Source: Nocardia carnea
GTDB lineage: Bacteria; Actinomycetota; Actinomycetes; Mycobacteriales; Mycobacteriaceae
Direction: 5' to 3'
DNA: 38,048 nt
Assembly (NCBI RefSeq): GCF_029868855.1
Contig: NZ_JARWOV010000078.1
Coordinates: 1-38,048 of the forward strand
The position numbers were made by a program, and so were the translations under genes. Within the stretch, counting starts at the first letter, position 1, and each line of letters begins with the position of its first letter. The notes beneath the pieces were generated by a model. It saw only the letters and a list, made by a program, of their open reading frames with translations. It made no database searches and was not told where the DNA came from. Positions 24,076 through 32,830 of this stretch are shown here, one piece after another.

Positions 24076-24192
24076 GGCAGTTCCTACTCTTTCGCCGCAC
24101 GCCCGATGGGCGCACGGGATATGTTGTCCAGCAGCTCGTCCGACGCCCCGGCTCGTCGACGTGCCCAGTGCAGTATCCGTCATCGAAACACA

Positions 24193-24214
24193 ATTGACCA
24201 GAACTCTGGTTAAT
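24193..24214. promoter_or_regulatory. 22-bp inverted-repeat operator upstream of the acyltransferase operon
   Basis: ATTGACCAGA (24193-24202) and TCTGGTTAAT (24205-24214) are inverted repeats matching at 9 of 10 positions across a 2-bp centre. The site lies 118 bp upstream of the acyltransferase ATG in a 269-bp gap. Size and symmetry suit a TetR- or MarR-type dimer. No such regulator is encoded in the window; in M. tuberculosis a TetR gene (Rv1353c) adjoins Rv1354c. Confidence 0.6.
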
Positions 24215-24344
24215 CTTCCGAAAACTGATGCGAGATGTGACTGTTATCGCAGGTCAGGTCCGGTGATTCGAAAATGACCGGTTACCAGCAGACCGGTTGG
24301 TTCGGAGTTAGTTATCGTCCGGCAACGAACCGCTCGGGTTGCTG

Positions 24345-24800
24345 TCACGTGGCGATCGAAATGAACAGTTCCACCGATTCGGAACCGTGCCAGATCTCGA
24401 TCTCCTCGCGGTAGGCGCGAGTTATCTCGGCCGAGGCCGTGGCATCGTCGACCTGGGCCCAGACGTCCTCGACGGGATCGTGGTAGTCGCCGTTCGGTAC
24501 GAACCGCGCGTAGACACCCCGGGGGACCCGGACCAGTACGTCGCCGATGGGGGCGATACCCGGCTCGGGGTACTCGAAACACACCAGGGCGTTGTAGGTC
24601 CCGGTCGGGGTGCGGACGTACACGGTGTACATCGGGCGCTCCGCGTCGGCCGAGCCGGCGAATTCGGCGGCCCGTTCGCTGAGCCGGTCCTTGAGGAACT
24701 CGATGAGTTCGCTGTTGCTGACCTTGAAGCTGGGGCGCACCTTCGGCACCACCAGGCCGGCGTACACCGATTCACCGCGCACCACGATCGTGTAGCTCAT
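24345..24800 (-). CDS. Stand-alone effector-binding (GyrI-like) domain protein, copy 2
   Basis: A 151-residue soluble protein made only of the AraC-type effector-binding/GyrI-like fold. The first half begins MSYTIVVRGESVYAGLVVPKV and holds a conserved TGTYNALVCFEYPEPG strand region. The second half has VPRGVYARFVPNGDYHDPVEDVWAQVDDATASAEI and ends EIEIWHGSESVELFISIAT, the typical fE.Y....veiyi close. There is no DNA-binding domain. Such domains bind small hydrophobic or cationic ligands or, as in GyrI, a protein partner. Its ATG overlaps the stop of the preceding paralogue by 4 bp, so the two are translated together and may pair. Confidence 0.75.
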   Translation of the reverse strand: MSYTIVVRGESVYAGLVVPKVRPSFKVSNSELIEFLKDRLSERAAEFAGSADAERPMYTVYVRTPTGTYNALVCFEYPEPGIAPIGDVLVRVPRGVYARFVPNGDYHDPVEDVWAQVDDATASAEITRAYREEIEIWHGSESVELFISIAT

Positions 24801-25240
24801 CGGGGCTCGACCGCCAGATACAGCTCGATCTTGTACGCGTGCGGATAGAACTCGAAATCGCCGGTGAAGGTCCGGTTTATCTGGTTGTGCTCCTCGGCGT
24901 AGGCGATCTGGGTCCACAGGCTCGTCATGATCTGCGGGAAGTTGCCCACCGAGGAGAACTTCGCGTAGGTACCGCGGGGCAGGCGCGCCACCAGATGGCC
25001 GCGGGTGACCTCGTCGAAGGAGTGGCACTCGTAGCCGACGATCTGCGTGTTGTAGGTGCCCAGTTCGGGTGAGTAGTCCGTGTACGCGGTGGCCAGTGGT
25101 CCACCGAGTTCGTGATGCAGCACCGACGACCAGGCGCCCTCGAGGTCGCGGTCGCGTAGTTCACCGAGCGCGCGCTTGGGGCTGCGTACCGGAAGTCCGG
25201 CCACCCACGTCTCGTCTCGCTCGACGATTTCAAACTGCAT
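24797..25240 (-). CDS. Stand-alone effector-binding (GyrI-like) domain protein, copy 1
   Basis: A 147-residue soluble protein of the same fold as its downstream neighbour but well diverged. It opens MQFEIVERDETWVAGLPVRSP, the usual beta-strand start of effector-binding domains. It has TDYSPELGTYNTQIVGYECHSFDEV, ARLPRGTYAKFSSVGNFPQIMTSLWTQI and the closing DFEFYPHAYKIELYLAVEPR. No helix-turn-helix is present. ATG 25240 has no strong ribosome site. The gene is first of a two-gene unit joined by an ATGA-type overlap. Function is unknown; ligand sequestration or an anti-regulator role is possible (inference). Confidence 0.75.
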   Translation of the reverse strand: MQFEIVERDETWVAGLPVRSPKRALGELRDRDLEGAWSSVLHHELGGPLATAYTDYSPELGTYNTQIVGYECHSFDEVTRGHLVARLPRGTYAKFSSVGNFPQIMTSLWTQIAYAEEHNQINRTFTGDFEFYPHAYKIELYLAVEPR

Positions 25241-25689
25241 GCAAGGACTCTTTCGAGATGTCTCCTGGTGGGCAAGCCGACCGGATGGTCGGCCGGAGCC
25301 GCCATGCTATCAACCTGCGCCGGTGCCGGTGGCCGGCCCGGCGACCGGATTTCGCGGACCGAGACACTGTGCGGCGTAAACCCACTATTGTGTACCGAAA
25401 CTTGCAGACCGGCCGGTTCTCGGCAATTGGCCGGTAACTCACCGGCCGAATTTCGGAAAACGTTCTGGCCAGGAATTTCGGCGCATTCTAGCGTTATTCT
25501 CAACGCTGGGTACGTCACGCGATATTGTTTCGTAATTCACCGTGGTCGGCACGATACGCCACTGTCAGTTCAGCTGGACTTCATTCCGCGTCATTACCAA
25601 TGCCGACATGATCGGCAGAGCAGGCCGGCGGGTGCCACCCGCGAAACCCGAACACACGACAACCGCGGCGTCGTAGCGGAGCGGCTACA
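25241..25689. other. 449-bp divergent intergenic region
   Basis: This region lies between the effector-binding pair and the large membrane protein. It holds no convincing gene and is AT-richer than average toward 25450-25600. AGCGTT-N6-AACGCT (25490-25507) is a perfect short inverted repeat that could be an operator. No strong promoter could be assigned. Confidence 0.45.
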
Positions 25690-27903
25690 GTGCGTATTCT
25701 CGGTGGCCGTGGACTCCCGGCAGCATGGGCGGGGCAGCGCCGGCGCCGTCTTTTCTCCGGCCTCGTCCTGGTAGTGATGCTCACCGTTTTCCCGGGCGGG
25801 CTGGGCGCGGTCGCGATGGCCCAGGACGGGTCGGGTGGGCCGGTGCCGAGCCGGATGGACGGCGTCGCCTGGATGAATATCCGGGATTCGGCCGGCGTGC
25901 ATCTCGCCGACTACACCTTCGTCAGCGAGAGTGGCGGTCTCGTCGATCCGGGTGCAACGGTGGTCTGGACACTGATCGGTCTGGAATTCGTCGGATATAT
26001 GGTCATCGTGACCACGGCGATCTGGTTCATCGGTTACGCACTCAGTTTTGCCTGGCTCGATCTGTTCGCCGACGCCCTGCAGGGGGCGGCGAACGCTTTC
26101 GCCGACCGGCTCGCCACGCCCGCTGTCCTGATCACCGCCGCGAGTATCGGGGCGTTTTTCGTGGCGTGGTTCGTGGTGCGCGGCTTCTACAGCAGGGCTG
26201 TTGTCCAGACACTGACGATGCTGATCGTGGCGGTGTTGGGTCCGCTCTTCCTGGCGGCCCCGCTGGCCGGTGCCCTGGGCTCGGACGGTCTGCTGGCGCG
26301 GGGGCGTGACCTGGGTGTGGCGGTCGCCGCCGGCCTCAACGGGTCGGACACCCGGAATCCGGATCTGGTGTTGAGCACTCTGCAAGGCGATATGGCCGAT
26401 AATTTCGCGCGCCGTCCGGTGCAGGTGTGGAATTTCGGGCATATCGTCGACGACCGATCGGCCTGTGCGCAAGCGTGGTCGGCGGGGATGACGGCCGGTG
26501 ATACCCAACGGACCCAGCGCGCACTCGGCGCCTGCGGCGACACCGCTGCGGTCACCTCGGCTCATCCGCGTGTGGGCCAGTTGGGTACCGGGCTGGTGCT
26601 ACTGGCGTCGGCGGCCGTGCTGCTGTTGTTCGCTGTTGTGCTCTCCTTCCGGCTCATGCGGGCGGCGCTCGACGCCATCTACCAGGCGTTCATGGCGGTG
26701 TTCGGGTTCGTCGCCGGTGGTTTCGTCTACGGTCCGACTCAGACCTTCCTGGTGCGAAACCTGGTGAATTCGGGCATCGCGGCAGCCCGGATGTGCGCAT
26801 ACACCGTCTTCGTCGGTATCTACCTGTTGCTGCTGGGAAATATCTTCCAGCAGGCCCGGGGTCAGGTGGTCGCCGTGATCGTAATCGCCGCGGTCGTGGA
26901 AATCGTCGCCATATTCCAGCTGGGCCGATTGTCGAAGAGCCTCACGCGTGGTTCGGCGTGGGCTGCCAACCGGTTTGCCCTCGCCGTCCAGGGTGCTCCC
27001 GCGGGCTCCGGTGGAAGCGCGCTCGGGATCGGCGGCACCGGCGGCGGCGGTAAAGGTTCGGGCGGTGGTTCCGGGATGGGAACACTCGCGAGCCTGGCCG
27101 CGCTGAACACCGTCAACGCCTCACCGTTGACTGCCTGGCTGCTCGGTCGCACGCTGAATCCGCTGAGTCCGCTGGCCATCGGCAGAATGCGTAGCGATCG
27201 GGTGAATGCCGCTACGGCGGCAAGCCGGTTGGAATCGCATCAATGGCGCGCTCTGGGCCGGCAGAACTGGCGCCTGCTGGCACGCCAGGAAGCCGACGAA
27301 TGGGGCGGTATCGAAACCGAGCTCGGTCTGAACCGGGCGCTGAAGTATCTCGAGAACAACCGGGTGCCGGCCGATATGCTGCCAGCGGTACTGCTGGATG
27401 CCGGGGCGAGCCACGAGCGAGTCCATCACCATATGCGGGCTCGGCAGACCCGTAACGACACCCGATTCCGCAATCCCTATGGGTTCCCGCCGTTGCAGAA
27501 GGCCGTCGCGTCGGGTAACGCGGTGCTCAACCACGTCGGGACGGACGCGGAAATGGCATTTGCCGCTCAGGCTGTCAGCGATGCCGACAGTCTCGCCCGC
27601 CACACACTCGCCCCCGACCCCCGTGAGCAGCTCGACCACGCATTCATCGCCCGGGTTCAGCAGCACTGGGATTCCGACCGGGCCTTGCGCGCGAATATCG
27701 ATCCGGACGAGTGGAACATGGTCGGCCGGAACACGCGTACTGCCATCGCTCACCAGCTGGCCACCGAACATCTGGCCGCCGCCCGCGCCTACTCCGACGC
27801 GCCTACCGCCGCGCGCCGCGACCAACTGGCGGCCTCGCTGAAGCGACTGTCCAATCTGGACCACACATTGCCCGAGTTCGGGCTGGACCCCTGGGATCTG
27901 TGA
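25690..27903 (+). CDS. VirB6/TrbL-like polytopic membrane protein, orphan
   Basis: A 737-residue protein. A probable signal or first membrane segment (LFSGLVLVVMLTVFPGGLGA, about 21-40) is followed by an extracytoplasmic stretch and seven or so further membrane helices up to about residue 420 (for example LIGLEFVGYMVIVTTAIWFIG, LLLFAVVLSFRLMRAALDAIY, VVAVIVIAAVVEIVAIFQLG). A Gly/Ser-rich linker lies at about 440-463 and a 270-residue cytoplasmic helical tail ends the protein. The layout resembles VirB6/TrbL-type inner-membrane channel components of actinobacterial conjugation or type IV secretion systems, but I see no specific motif. No ATPase, relaxase or pilus gene is near it. GTG 25690 has GGAG about 9 nt upstream. 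It could instead be a lineage-specific membrane protein. Confidence 0.6.
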   Translation: MRILGGRGLPAAWAGQRRRRLFSGLVLVVMLTVFPGGLGAVAMAQDGSGGPVPSRMDGVAWMNIRDSAGVHLADYTFVSESGGLVDPGATVVWTLIGLEFVGYMVIVTTAIWFIGYALSFAWLDLFADALQGAANAFADRLATPAVLITAASIGAFFVAWFVVRGFYSRAVVQTLTMLIVAVLGPLFLAAPLAGALGSDGLLARGRDLGVAVAAGLNGSDTRNPDLVLSTLQGDMADNFARRPVQVWNFGHIVDDRSACAQAWSAGMTAGDTQRTQRALGACGDTAAVTSAHPRVGQLGTGLVLLASAAVLLLFAVVLSFRLMRAALDAIYQAFMAVFGFVAGGFVYGPTQTFLVRNLVNSGIAAARMCAYTVFVGIYLLLLGNIFQQARGQVVAVIVIAAVVEIVAIFQLGRLSKSLTRGSAWAANRFALAVQGAPAGSGGSALGIGGTGGGGKGSGGGSGMGTLASLAALNTVNASPLTAWLLGRTLNPLSPLAIGRMRSDRVNAATAASRLESHQWRALGRQNWRLLARQEADEWGGIETELGLNRALKYLENNRVPADMLPAVLLDAGASHERVHHHMRARQTRNDTRFRNPYGFPPLQKAVASGNAVLNHVGTDAEMAFAAQAVSDADSLARHTLAPDPREQLDHAFIARVQQHWDSDRALRANIDPDEWNMVGRNTRTAIAHQLATEHLAAARAYSDAPTAARRDQLAASLKRLSNLDHTLPEFGLDPWDL

Positions 27904-28000
27904 CCGCGGGCGGGTTGCCGAAGCCGGTGACCCGCCGTGCCACCGGGGCCTCGGCTCGGTACGCTGCTGCCGACAGCGCAGTCGTAGATCGGGAGTCGGC

Positions 28001-28915
28001 ATGGGGCGGGTCAACCGCAGGAAATCGGTACAGGGCGCGAAAACACTGGTCACGGGTGCCGCCAGCGGTATCGGGAAGGCGACCGCGCTGGCGGCTGCCG
28101 CCCGCGGTGCGCGGCTGGTGCTCACCGATATCGACGCCGACGGGCTGGCCGCGACGGTCGACGAGATCGAGCGCGCCGGTGGAACAGTGCTCACCTCACG
28201 AGCGCTGGACATCTCCGACTACGACGCCGTCGCCGAGTTCTCCGCCGCCGTGCACGAGGGTTTCGGCAGCATGGACGTGGTGATGAACGTGGCCGGAACC
28301 TCCGTCTGGGGGACCGTCGACAGTCTGGAGATCCGGCATTGGCGCCGGATGATCGATATCAATCTGCTCGGGCCGATCAATGTCATCGAACGTTTCGTGC
28401 CGCCGATGGTGCGGTCGGGGCAGTCGGGCGCGCTGGTGAATGTCTCCTCCGCGGCGGGGCTGCTGGCACTTCCGTGGCATGCCGCCTACAGCGCCAGCAA
28501 GTACGGCCTGCGCGGTTTGTCGGAGGTATTGCGGTTCGAACTCGCCGAGCACGGGATCACGGTGCATCTGGTGACGCCGGGCGCGGTGGCGACGCCGCTG
28601 GTGCGGACCTTCGACCTGGTGGGCGTGGACAAGGAGAATCCTCGGGTGCAGCGGGTGACCTCGCTGTTCACCCGGCATGCCGTACCGCCGGAGAAGGTCG
28701 CCGCGGCGATCCTGAAGGGTATCGAGCGCAACCGCTTCCTGGTGTACAGCTCGTTCGATATCCGATTCGGCTACTGGTGGAAGCGGAAGTTCGCCTTCCC
28801 CTACGAATTGCTGATGCGGCAGGCCAATCGCCAGTTCAGCACGCTGAAACAGTCGGTGAATCGGGATCGGGCGGTGGAGAGCACGCCGGATCCGGACGCT
28901 CCGGCAGCGCACTGA
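28001..28915 (+). CDS. Short-chain dehydrogenase/reductase (SDR)
   Basis: A 304-residue classical SDR. It shows the cofactor loop [10 protein letters not shown] near residues 18-27, LTDID (acidic residue after beta-2, favouring NAD), NVAGTS, the catalytic Ser in NVSSAAG, and Tyr/Lys in YSASK, followed by TPGAVATPL. The C-terminal 60 residues ([21 protein letters not shown]...[14 protein letters not shown]) are longer than in simple SDRs and resemble mycobacterial SDRs acting on hydrophobic substrates; the substrate is unknown. GGAGTCGG precedes ATG 28001. Its 3' end overlaps the convergent soxR gene by 80 bp, an unusually long overlap that affects the soxR tail only. Confidence 0.9.
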   Translation: MGRVNRRKSVQGAKTLVTGAASGIGKATALAAAARGARLVLTDIDADGLAATVDEIERAGGTVLTSRALDISDYDAVAEFSAAVHEGFGSMDVVMNVAGTSVWGTVDSLEIRHWRRMIDINLLGPINVIERFVPPMVRSGQSGALVNVSSAAGLLALPWHAAYSASKYGLRGLSEVLRFELAEHGITVHLVTPGAVATPLVRTFDLVGVDKENPRVQRVTSLFTRHAVPPEKVAAAILKGIERNRFLVYSSFDIRFGYWWKRKFAFPYELLMRQANRQFSTLKQSVNRDRAVESTPDPDAPAAH

Positions 28916-29411
28916 GCGAGTCTCCGGGGTCGCACGGGCCCGAATCCGGGCAGTTCAGATGAACATCGAGGACACGGGCACCGGGGCCCTCGGCGCCGAG
29001 CCGGTCGTACTCGTTGACCAGTTTGCAGCTACCCAGCGACAGGCAGCCGCAGCCGATGCATCCGGTGAGGTTGTCCCGTAGCCGGACCAGCTGAGTTATC
29101 CGCTCGTCCAGGTCGGTCCGCCAAGCGGTGGACAGGGTTTCCCAGTCGCGCCGCGTGGGCGTGCGACCCTCCGGCAAACGGTCCAGGGCATCGCGGATTT
29201 CGCTCAATGGGATACCGACCCGCTGGGAGATGCGGATGAAGGCCACCCGGCGCAAGGTCTCCCGGGTGTAGCGGCGTTGATTTCCGCTGGTCCGGCGGCT
29301 GGAGATAAGACCTTCGCGTTCGTAGAAGTGCAACGCGGACACCGCCACTCCGCTACGCTCGGAGAGCTGCCCCGGGGTCAGTTCTTTGGTTTTCCAATCC
29401 GCTGTCGGCAT
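28836..29411 (-). CDS. soxR: Redox-sensitive regulator SoxR (MerR family, 2Fe-2S)
   Basis: A 191-residue regulator. An N-terminal MerR winged helix ([25 protein letters not shown] ... [18 protein letters not shown]) leads into the dimer helix, then the canonical SoxR cluster ligands Cys118, Cys121, Cys123 and Cys129 ([12 protein letters not shown]). Oxidation of the [2Fe-2S] cluster by redox-cycling compounds activates it. In actinobacteria SoxR mainly responds to endogenous redox-active metabolites rather than superoxide. ATG 29411 has GGAGGAGGG directly upstream; a GTG/ATG extension to 29438 would run into the operator. The tail after GPCDPGD is Pro/Ser-rich and coded within the overlap with the SDR gene. 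A SoxR box lies 18 bp upstream, so autoregulation is likely. Confidence 0.93.
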   Translation of the reverse strand: MPTADWKTKELTPGQLSERSGVAVSALHFYEREGLISSRRTSGNQRRYTRETLRRVAFIRISQRVGIPLSEIRDALDRLPEGRTPTRRDWETLSTAWRTDLDERITQLVRLRDNLTGCIGCGCLSLGSCKLVNEYDRLGAEGPGARVLDVHLNCPDSGPCDPGDSLSALPERPDPACSPPPDPDSPTVSAC

Positions 29412-29428
29412 CCGCCCTCCTCCGTCAT

Positions 29429-29446
29429 CCTCAACCATACTTCAGG
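29429..29446. promoter_or_regulatory. SoxR box in the soxR-arcA divergent region
   Basis: CCTCAACCATACTTCAGG is an imperfect 18-bp palindrome whose outer arms match the E. coli soxS operator (CCTCAAG-TTAA-CTTGAGG) at 13 of 18 positions. It lies 18 bp upstream of the soxR ATG and about 95 bp upstream of arcA, so it could control either gene. Confidence 0.65.
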
Positions 29447-29541
29447 GTTGCTGGCGTTGTGGGCGGAATCCGGGGCAAATATGCCGCGAACCCGGCGGGA
29501 GCGCATATGCCGTCGAGCGCCACGCGCATTACTGTCGGGAC

Positions 29542-30801
29542 ATGGGATCAGATGCCGCATCCGATACCCGGCAACGGGACACGAACCACCCGGCCCCTAC
29601 CTATGGGGTGACCAGCGAAGTCGGCAACCTGCGCGCGGTACTGCTGCACCGGCCCGGCGACGAACTGCGCCGGCTCACCCCGCGCAACAACGATCAGCTG
29701 CTCTTCGACGCCATCCCCTGGGTCGAGCGCGCCCAGCAGGAACACGACACCTTCGCCGCCGTCCTGCGCGACCGCGGCGTAGAGGTACTGCTCCTCGCCG
29801 ACCTGCTCGCCGAAACCCTCGCGGTCAGCGGGGCCGCGCGGATCCAGGGCATCTCGGCGGCCGTCCACGCGCGCCGCCTCGGCCATTCACTGGCCGCCGA
29901 ACTGGCCGCCCAGCTGCGTGGCGTGCCCGCGCCCGACCTCGCCCGAATCCTGATGGCCGGTATGACCTTCGACGAGCTGCCCTTCGCCGCCGACGACACT
30001 TCCCTCGTCCGCCGCATGCACCACGGCGGCGATTTCGTCATCGACCCGCTACCGAATCTGCTGTTCACCCGAGACTCTTCGTTCTGGGTGGGGCCCAAGG
30101 TCGCGATCACCGCACTGGCGCTGCCCGCCCGCGCGCGGGAAACCTCGCTGACCGATCTGATCTACGCCTTCCATCCGCGATTCCTCGGGGTCCGGCGGGC
30201 CTACGAATCGCATACCGCGCCCATCGAAGGCGGTGATGTGCTGTTGCTGGGAGCCGGGGTCGTGGCCGTGGGTGTCGGTGAGCGCACCACCCCGGCCGGT
30301 GCGGAAGCACTGGCCCGCAGCCTGTTCGACGACGGGCTCGCGCACACCGTTCTGGTGGTGCCGATCGCGCAGAACCGCGCCACCATGCACCTCGACACCG
30401 TATGCACCATGGTCGATACGGATGCGGTGGTGATGTATCCCGGGGTGCGGGAAACCCTCACCGCGTACACGATCCGCCGCGCCGGCGATACCGGCAGCTG
30501 CGTGGTCACCGGCCCCGAACCCTTCCTGCCCGCCGCCGCGGCGGCGATGGGAATCGGCAAACTCCGGGTGATCGACACCGGAACGGACGGGGTCACCGCC
30601 GAACGCGAACAGTGGGACGACGGGAACAACACGCTCGCCCTGGGGCCCGGCGTGGTGGTCGCCTACGAACGCAACGAGATGACCAATGCCCGGCTCGAGG
30701 ACGCCGGTATCGAGGTGCTGCGCATACCCGGCTCGGAGTTGGGCTCGGGGCGCGGCGGCCCACGCTGCCTTTCCTGCCCACTTGCCCGGGATAGCGTATG
30801 A
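29542..30801 (+). CDS. arcA: Arginine deiminase ArcA
   Basis: A 419-residue enzyme that hydrolyses arginine to citrulline and ammonia. Guanidino-modifying-enzyme motifs are in order: [20 protein letters not shown] at the N-terminus, the helical insert, [11 protein letters not shown] (substrate Asp), [12 protein letters not shown] (catalytic Glu and Asp), [11 protein letters not shown] (catalytic His and Asp) and [13 protein letters not shown] at the C-terminus with the nucleophile Cys. Ornithine carbamoyltransferase and carbamate kinase genes of a full ADI pathway are not adjacent, as in M. tuberculosis (Rv1001). ATG 29542 is chosen because family similarity begins about 27 residues later and the open frame upstream runs through the soxR promoter; a weak GGGA precedes it. 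Divergence from soxR raises the possibility of redox control. Confidence 0.95.
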   Translation: MGSDAASDTRQRDTNHPAPTYGVTSEVGNLRAVLLHRPGDELRRLTPRNNDQLLFDAIPWVERAQQEHDTFAAVLRDRGVEVLLLADLLAETLAVSGAARIQGISAAVHARRLGHSLAAELAAQLRGVPAPDLARILMAGMTFDELPFAADDTSLVRRMHHGGDFVIDPLPNLLFTRDSSFWVGPKVAITALALPARARETSLTDLIYAFHPRFLGVRRAYESHTAPIEGGDVLLLGAGVVAVGVGERTTPAGAEALARSLFDDGLAHTVLVVPIAQNRATMHLDTVCTMVDTDAVVMYPGVRETLTAYTIRRAGDTGSCVVTGPEPFLPAAAAAMGIGKLRVIDTGTDGVTAEREQWDDGNNTLALGPGVVVAYERNEMTNARLEDAGIEVLRIPGSELGSGRGGPRCLSCPLARDSV

Positions 30802-30831
30802 GAAGCGGCCGGATGCGGTAAGAACGGACCC

Positions 30832-31191
30832 ATGTTCGAGATCACGGTGTCGCACGATTCGGGCGTCCCACCCTACGAACAACTACGGCTGGCCGTTATC
30901 GCCCGGGTCCGGGCGGGTGAACTCGTCGCGGGAACCAAGATTCCGACGGTGCGCGCGCTCGCGGCGCAGCTGGGCCTGGCCCCCAACACCGTGGCCCGGG
31001 CCTATCGGGAACTCGAACAGGACGGCGTCCTGGAGACCCGCGGCCGGCTGGGTACCTTCATCGCCTCATCCGGCGATCCCACTGCCGACGCCGCCGGCCG
31101 AGCCGCCGCGGAATACGTGGCGACGGTCCGCCGGCTCGGCTTGGACGACACGGCCGCGCTGCACTACGTGAAAACCGCTTTGATCGCTTGA
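30832..31191 (+). CDS. GntR-family regulator, YtrA subfamily
   Basis: A 119-residue regulator. The GntR winged helix is clear (PPYEQLRLAVIARVRAGELVAGTKIPTVRALAAQLGLAPNTVARAYRELEQDGVLETRGRLGTFI), followed by a short helical tail of about 40 residues. This short C-terminal part is characteristic of the YtrA group, which dimerises without a ligand-binding domain and often controls ABC transporters. None is adjacent here. It begins 30 bp after arcA and could be cotranscribed with it. ATG 30832 has a weak GGTAAGA site. It converges on pmt with 13 bp between stops. Confidence 0.9.
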   Translation: MFEITVSHDSGVPPYEQLRLAVIARVRAGELVAGTKIPTVRALAAQLGLAPNTVARAYRELEQDGVLETRGRLGTFIASSGDPTADAAGRAAAEYVATVRRLGLDDTAALHYVKTALIA

Positions 31192-31204
31192 CTCCGTGCC
31201 TGTC

Positions 31205-32830
31205 TCATCGCCAACTGGGTAGCCAGAGGTGGTCCTGCCAGTTGCCGGTGGTGATGGGCAGGGCCGTGAGGATCGGCCACAACCAGATGAAATTCGCGAT
31301 CACCAGGGCGAGATACAGGCATATCGCGAGCAGCCCGAGACTGTGTCGTTCGCTGGGTTCGGCCGGAAGGAACGGGCCGGTGCCACCCGGAATGCGGGCA
31401 GCACGTCGCCGTGCGGTGCCGAGTACATCGCCGAAGACCAAGGCCACCGCCATCACCAGGAACGGGGCCAGGGTGACCGCGTAGAAGTAGTACATTTGCC
31501 GGTCCAAGGTCAGGAACCAGGGCAGCAGCGCCGCACCGTATCCGGTGAGTACGGCCGCGTAACGCCAGTCGCGGCGCACCACCCAGCGCCACAGTCCCCA
31601 GGCCAGCACGGGCAGCGCGACCCACCACAGCGCCGGGGTCCCGATCAGCATGACAGCCTTCACGCATTCGCTCTGTCCGCAGCCGGTGACCCCGTCGTCG
31701 GCGTAGTAGTAGAGCATCGGACGCAGGCCCATCGGCCATGTCCACGGTTTGGATTCCCACGGATGATGATTGCCCGCAGAGTTGGTGAGTTCGGCGTGGA
31801 ATCCGAGGGTGCGGGAGTGGAAGTACCACAGCGAACGCAGGGCGTCGGGAAACAGGTGCGACCAGAAACCGCCTGTGCCGATACCGTCCTCGGGAGCCGA
31901 CGGATTGCCGGCCATATAGCGATAGACCGCGGTTTCTTCGCGGAACCAGGCGGCGTAACCGGCGAGGTAGACGCCCAGCGGTATCACGACCAGCGCGTAC
32001 AGCGCCGGTCCGATATCGCGGACCGCCGTCCCGAACAGCGGTTTGCGCACACCGTAGGCGCGGCGCGCGGACAGATCGAACAACACACTCATCAGGCCGA
32101 AGGCGGCGATGAAGTACAGGCCCGACCATTTGGTTCCGCACGCGAGCCCGAGCAGGACTCCGGCGCCGAACCGCCACCAGCGCACGCCCAGCCGCGGACC
32201 CCACGGGGTTTCCGCGATCCGGCCCTCGGCGTCGGTGCGGGCCAGTCGTGCCCGGACCTGATCGCGGTCGACCATCAGACAGCCGAAGGCGGCGGTGACG
32301 AAGAAGGTGATGAAGATGTCGAGCATGCCGATGCGCGATGAGACGAAGGTGGCCCCGTCCGCGATCAGCAGGATGCCGGCGAACGCGCCCAGCAGCGTGG
32401 ACCGGGTCATCCGCCGGACGATCCGGATCACCAGCAGCACCAGCAGGGTGCCGACCAGTGCCGCGGTGAACCGCCACCCCCAGCCGTTGTAACCGAACAG
32501 TGCCTCACCGAGGGCGATCATCTGCTTGCCCACCGGTGGATGCACCACCAGCCCATAACCGGGGTTGTCCTCGATACCGCCGGTCAGTATCTGCCACCCC
32601 TGGGGCGCGTAGTGCTTCTCGTCGAACACCGGGGTGCCCGCATCGGTGGGGTAGTTGAGCATGGTGAACCGCGTAACCGCCGCGATCACCGTCAGGAACA
32701 GGCTGACCACCCAGCCGCGCACGGTATCGGTGGGACCGAAATCCGGTGCGGGCCGCAGCGGCGCCGGGCTCGACCAGGTACGCGGCGGCCGCCAGGACGC
32801 GCTCGGGCGCGAGTCGGTCAGCTGATTCAC
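31205..32830 (-). CDS. pmt: Polyprenyl-phosphate-mannose protein mannosyltransferase
   Basis: A 541-residue polytopic GT39/GT-C enzyme that O-mannosylates secreted proteins from polyprenyl-phosphate mannose. The first lumenal loop after TM1 carries the catalytic acidic region TPVFDEKHYAPQGWQ, and HPPVGKQMIALGEALFG is the second signature. Later conserved parts are DGATFVSSRIGMLDIFITFF, GLACGTKWSGLYF, HPWESKPWTWPMGLRPMLYY and a C-terminal run of helices ending HLWLPSWR. M. tuberculosis Rv1002c (522 aa) is the known counterpart, divergent from rsmI as here. GTG 32830 gives a cytoplasmic tail of usual length; the longer open frame to 33100 crosses a region without family similarity. Porin, PepD-type and lipoprotein exports are potential substrates (inference). 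Confidence 0.93.
   Translation of the reverse strand: MNQLTDSRPSASWRPPRTWSSPAPLRPAPDFGPTDTVRGWVVSLFLTVIAAVTRFTMLNYPTDAGTPVFDEKHYAPQGWQILTGGIEDNPGYGLVVHPPVGKQMIALGEALFGYNGWGWRFTAALVGTLLVLLVIRIVRRMTRSTLLGAFAGILLIADGATFVSSRIGMLDIFITFFVTAAFGCLMVDRDQVRARLARTDAEGRIAETPWGPRLGVRWWRFGAGVLLGLACGTKWSGLYFIAAFGLMSVLFDLSARRAYGVRKPLFGTAVRDIGPALYALVVIPLGVYLAGYAAWFREETAVYRYMAGNPSAPEDGIGTGGFWSHLFPDALRSLWYFHSRTLGFHAELTNSAGNHHPWESKPWTWPMGLRPMLYYYADDGVTGCGQSECVKAVMLIGTPALWWVALPVLAWGLWRWVVRRDWRYAAVLTGYGAALLPWFLTLDRQMYYFYAVTLAPFLVMAVALVFGDVLGTARRRAARIPGGTGPFLPAEPSERHSLGLLAICLYLALVIANFIWLWPILTALPITTGNWQDHLWLPSWR

Noticed and set aside
24276..24298. GACCGGTT direct repeats (period 15) downstream of the effector-binding genes
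   Set aside because: Two 8-bp copies in GC-rich DNA can occur by chance, and no geometry ties them to a promoter.
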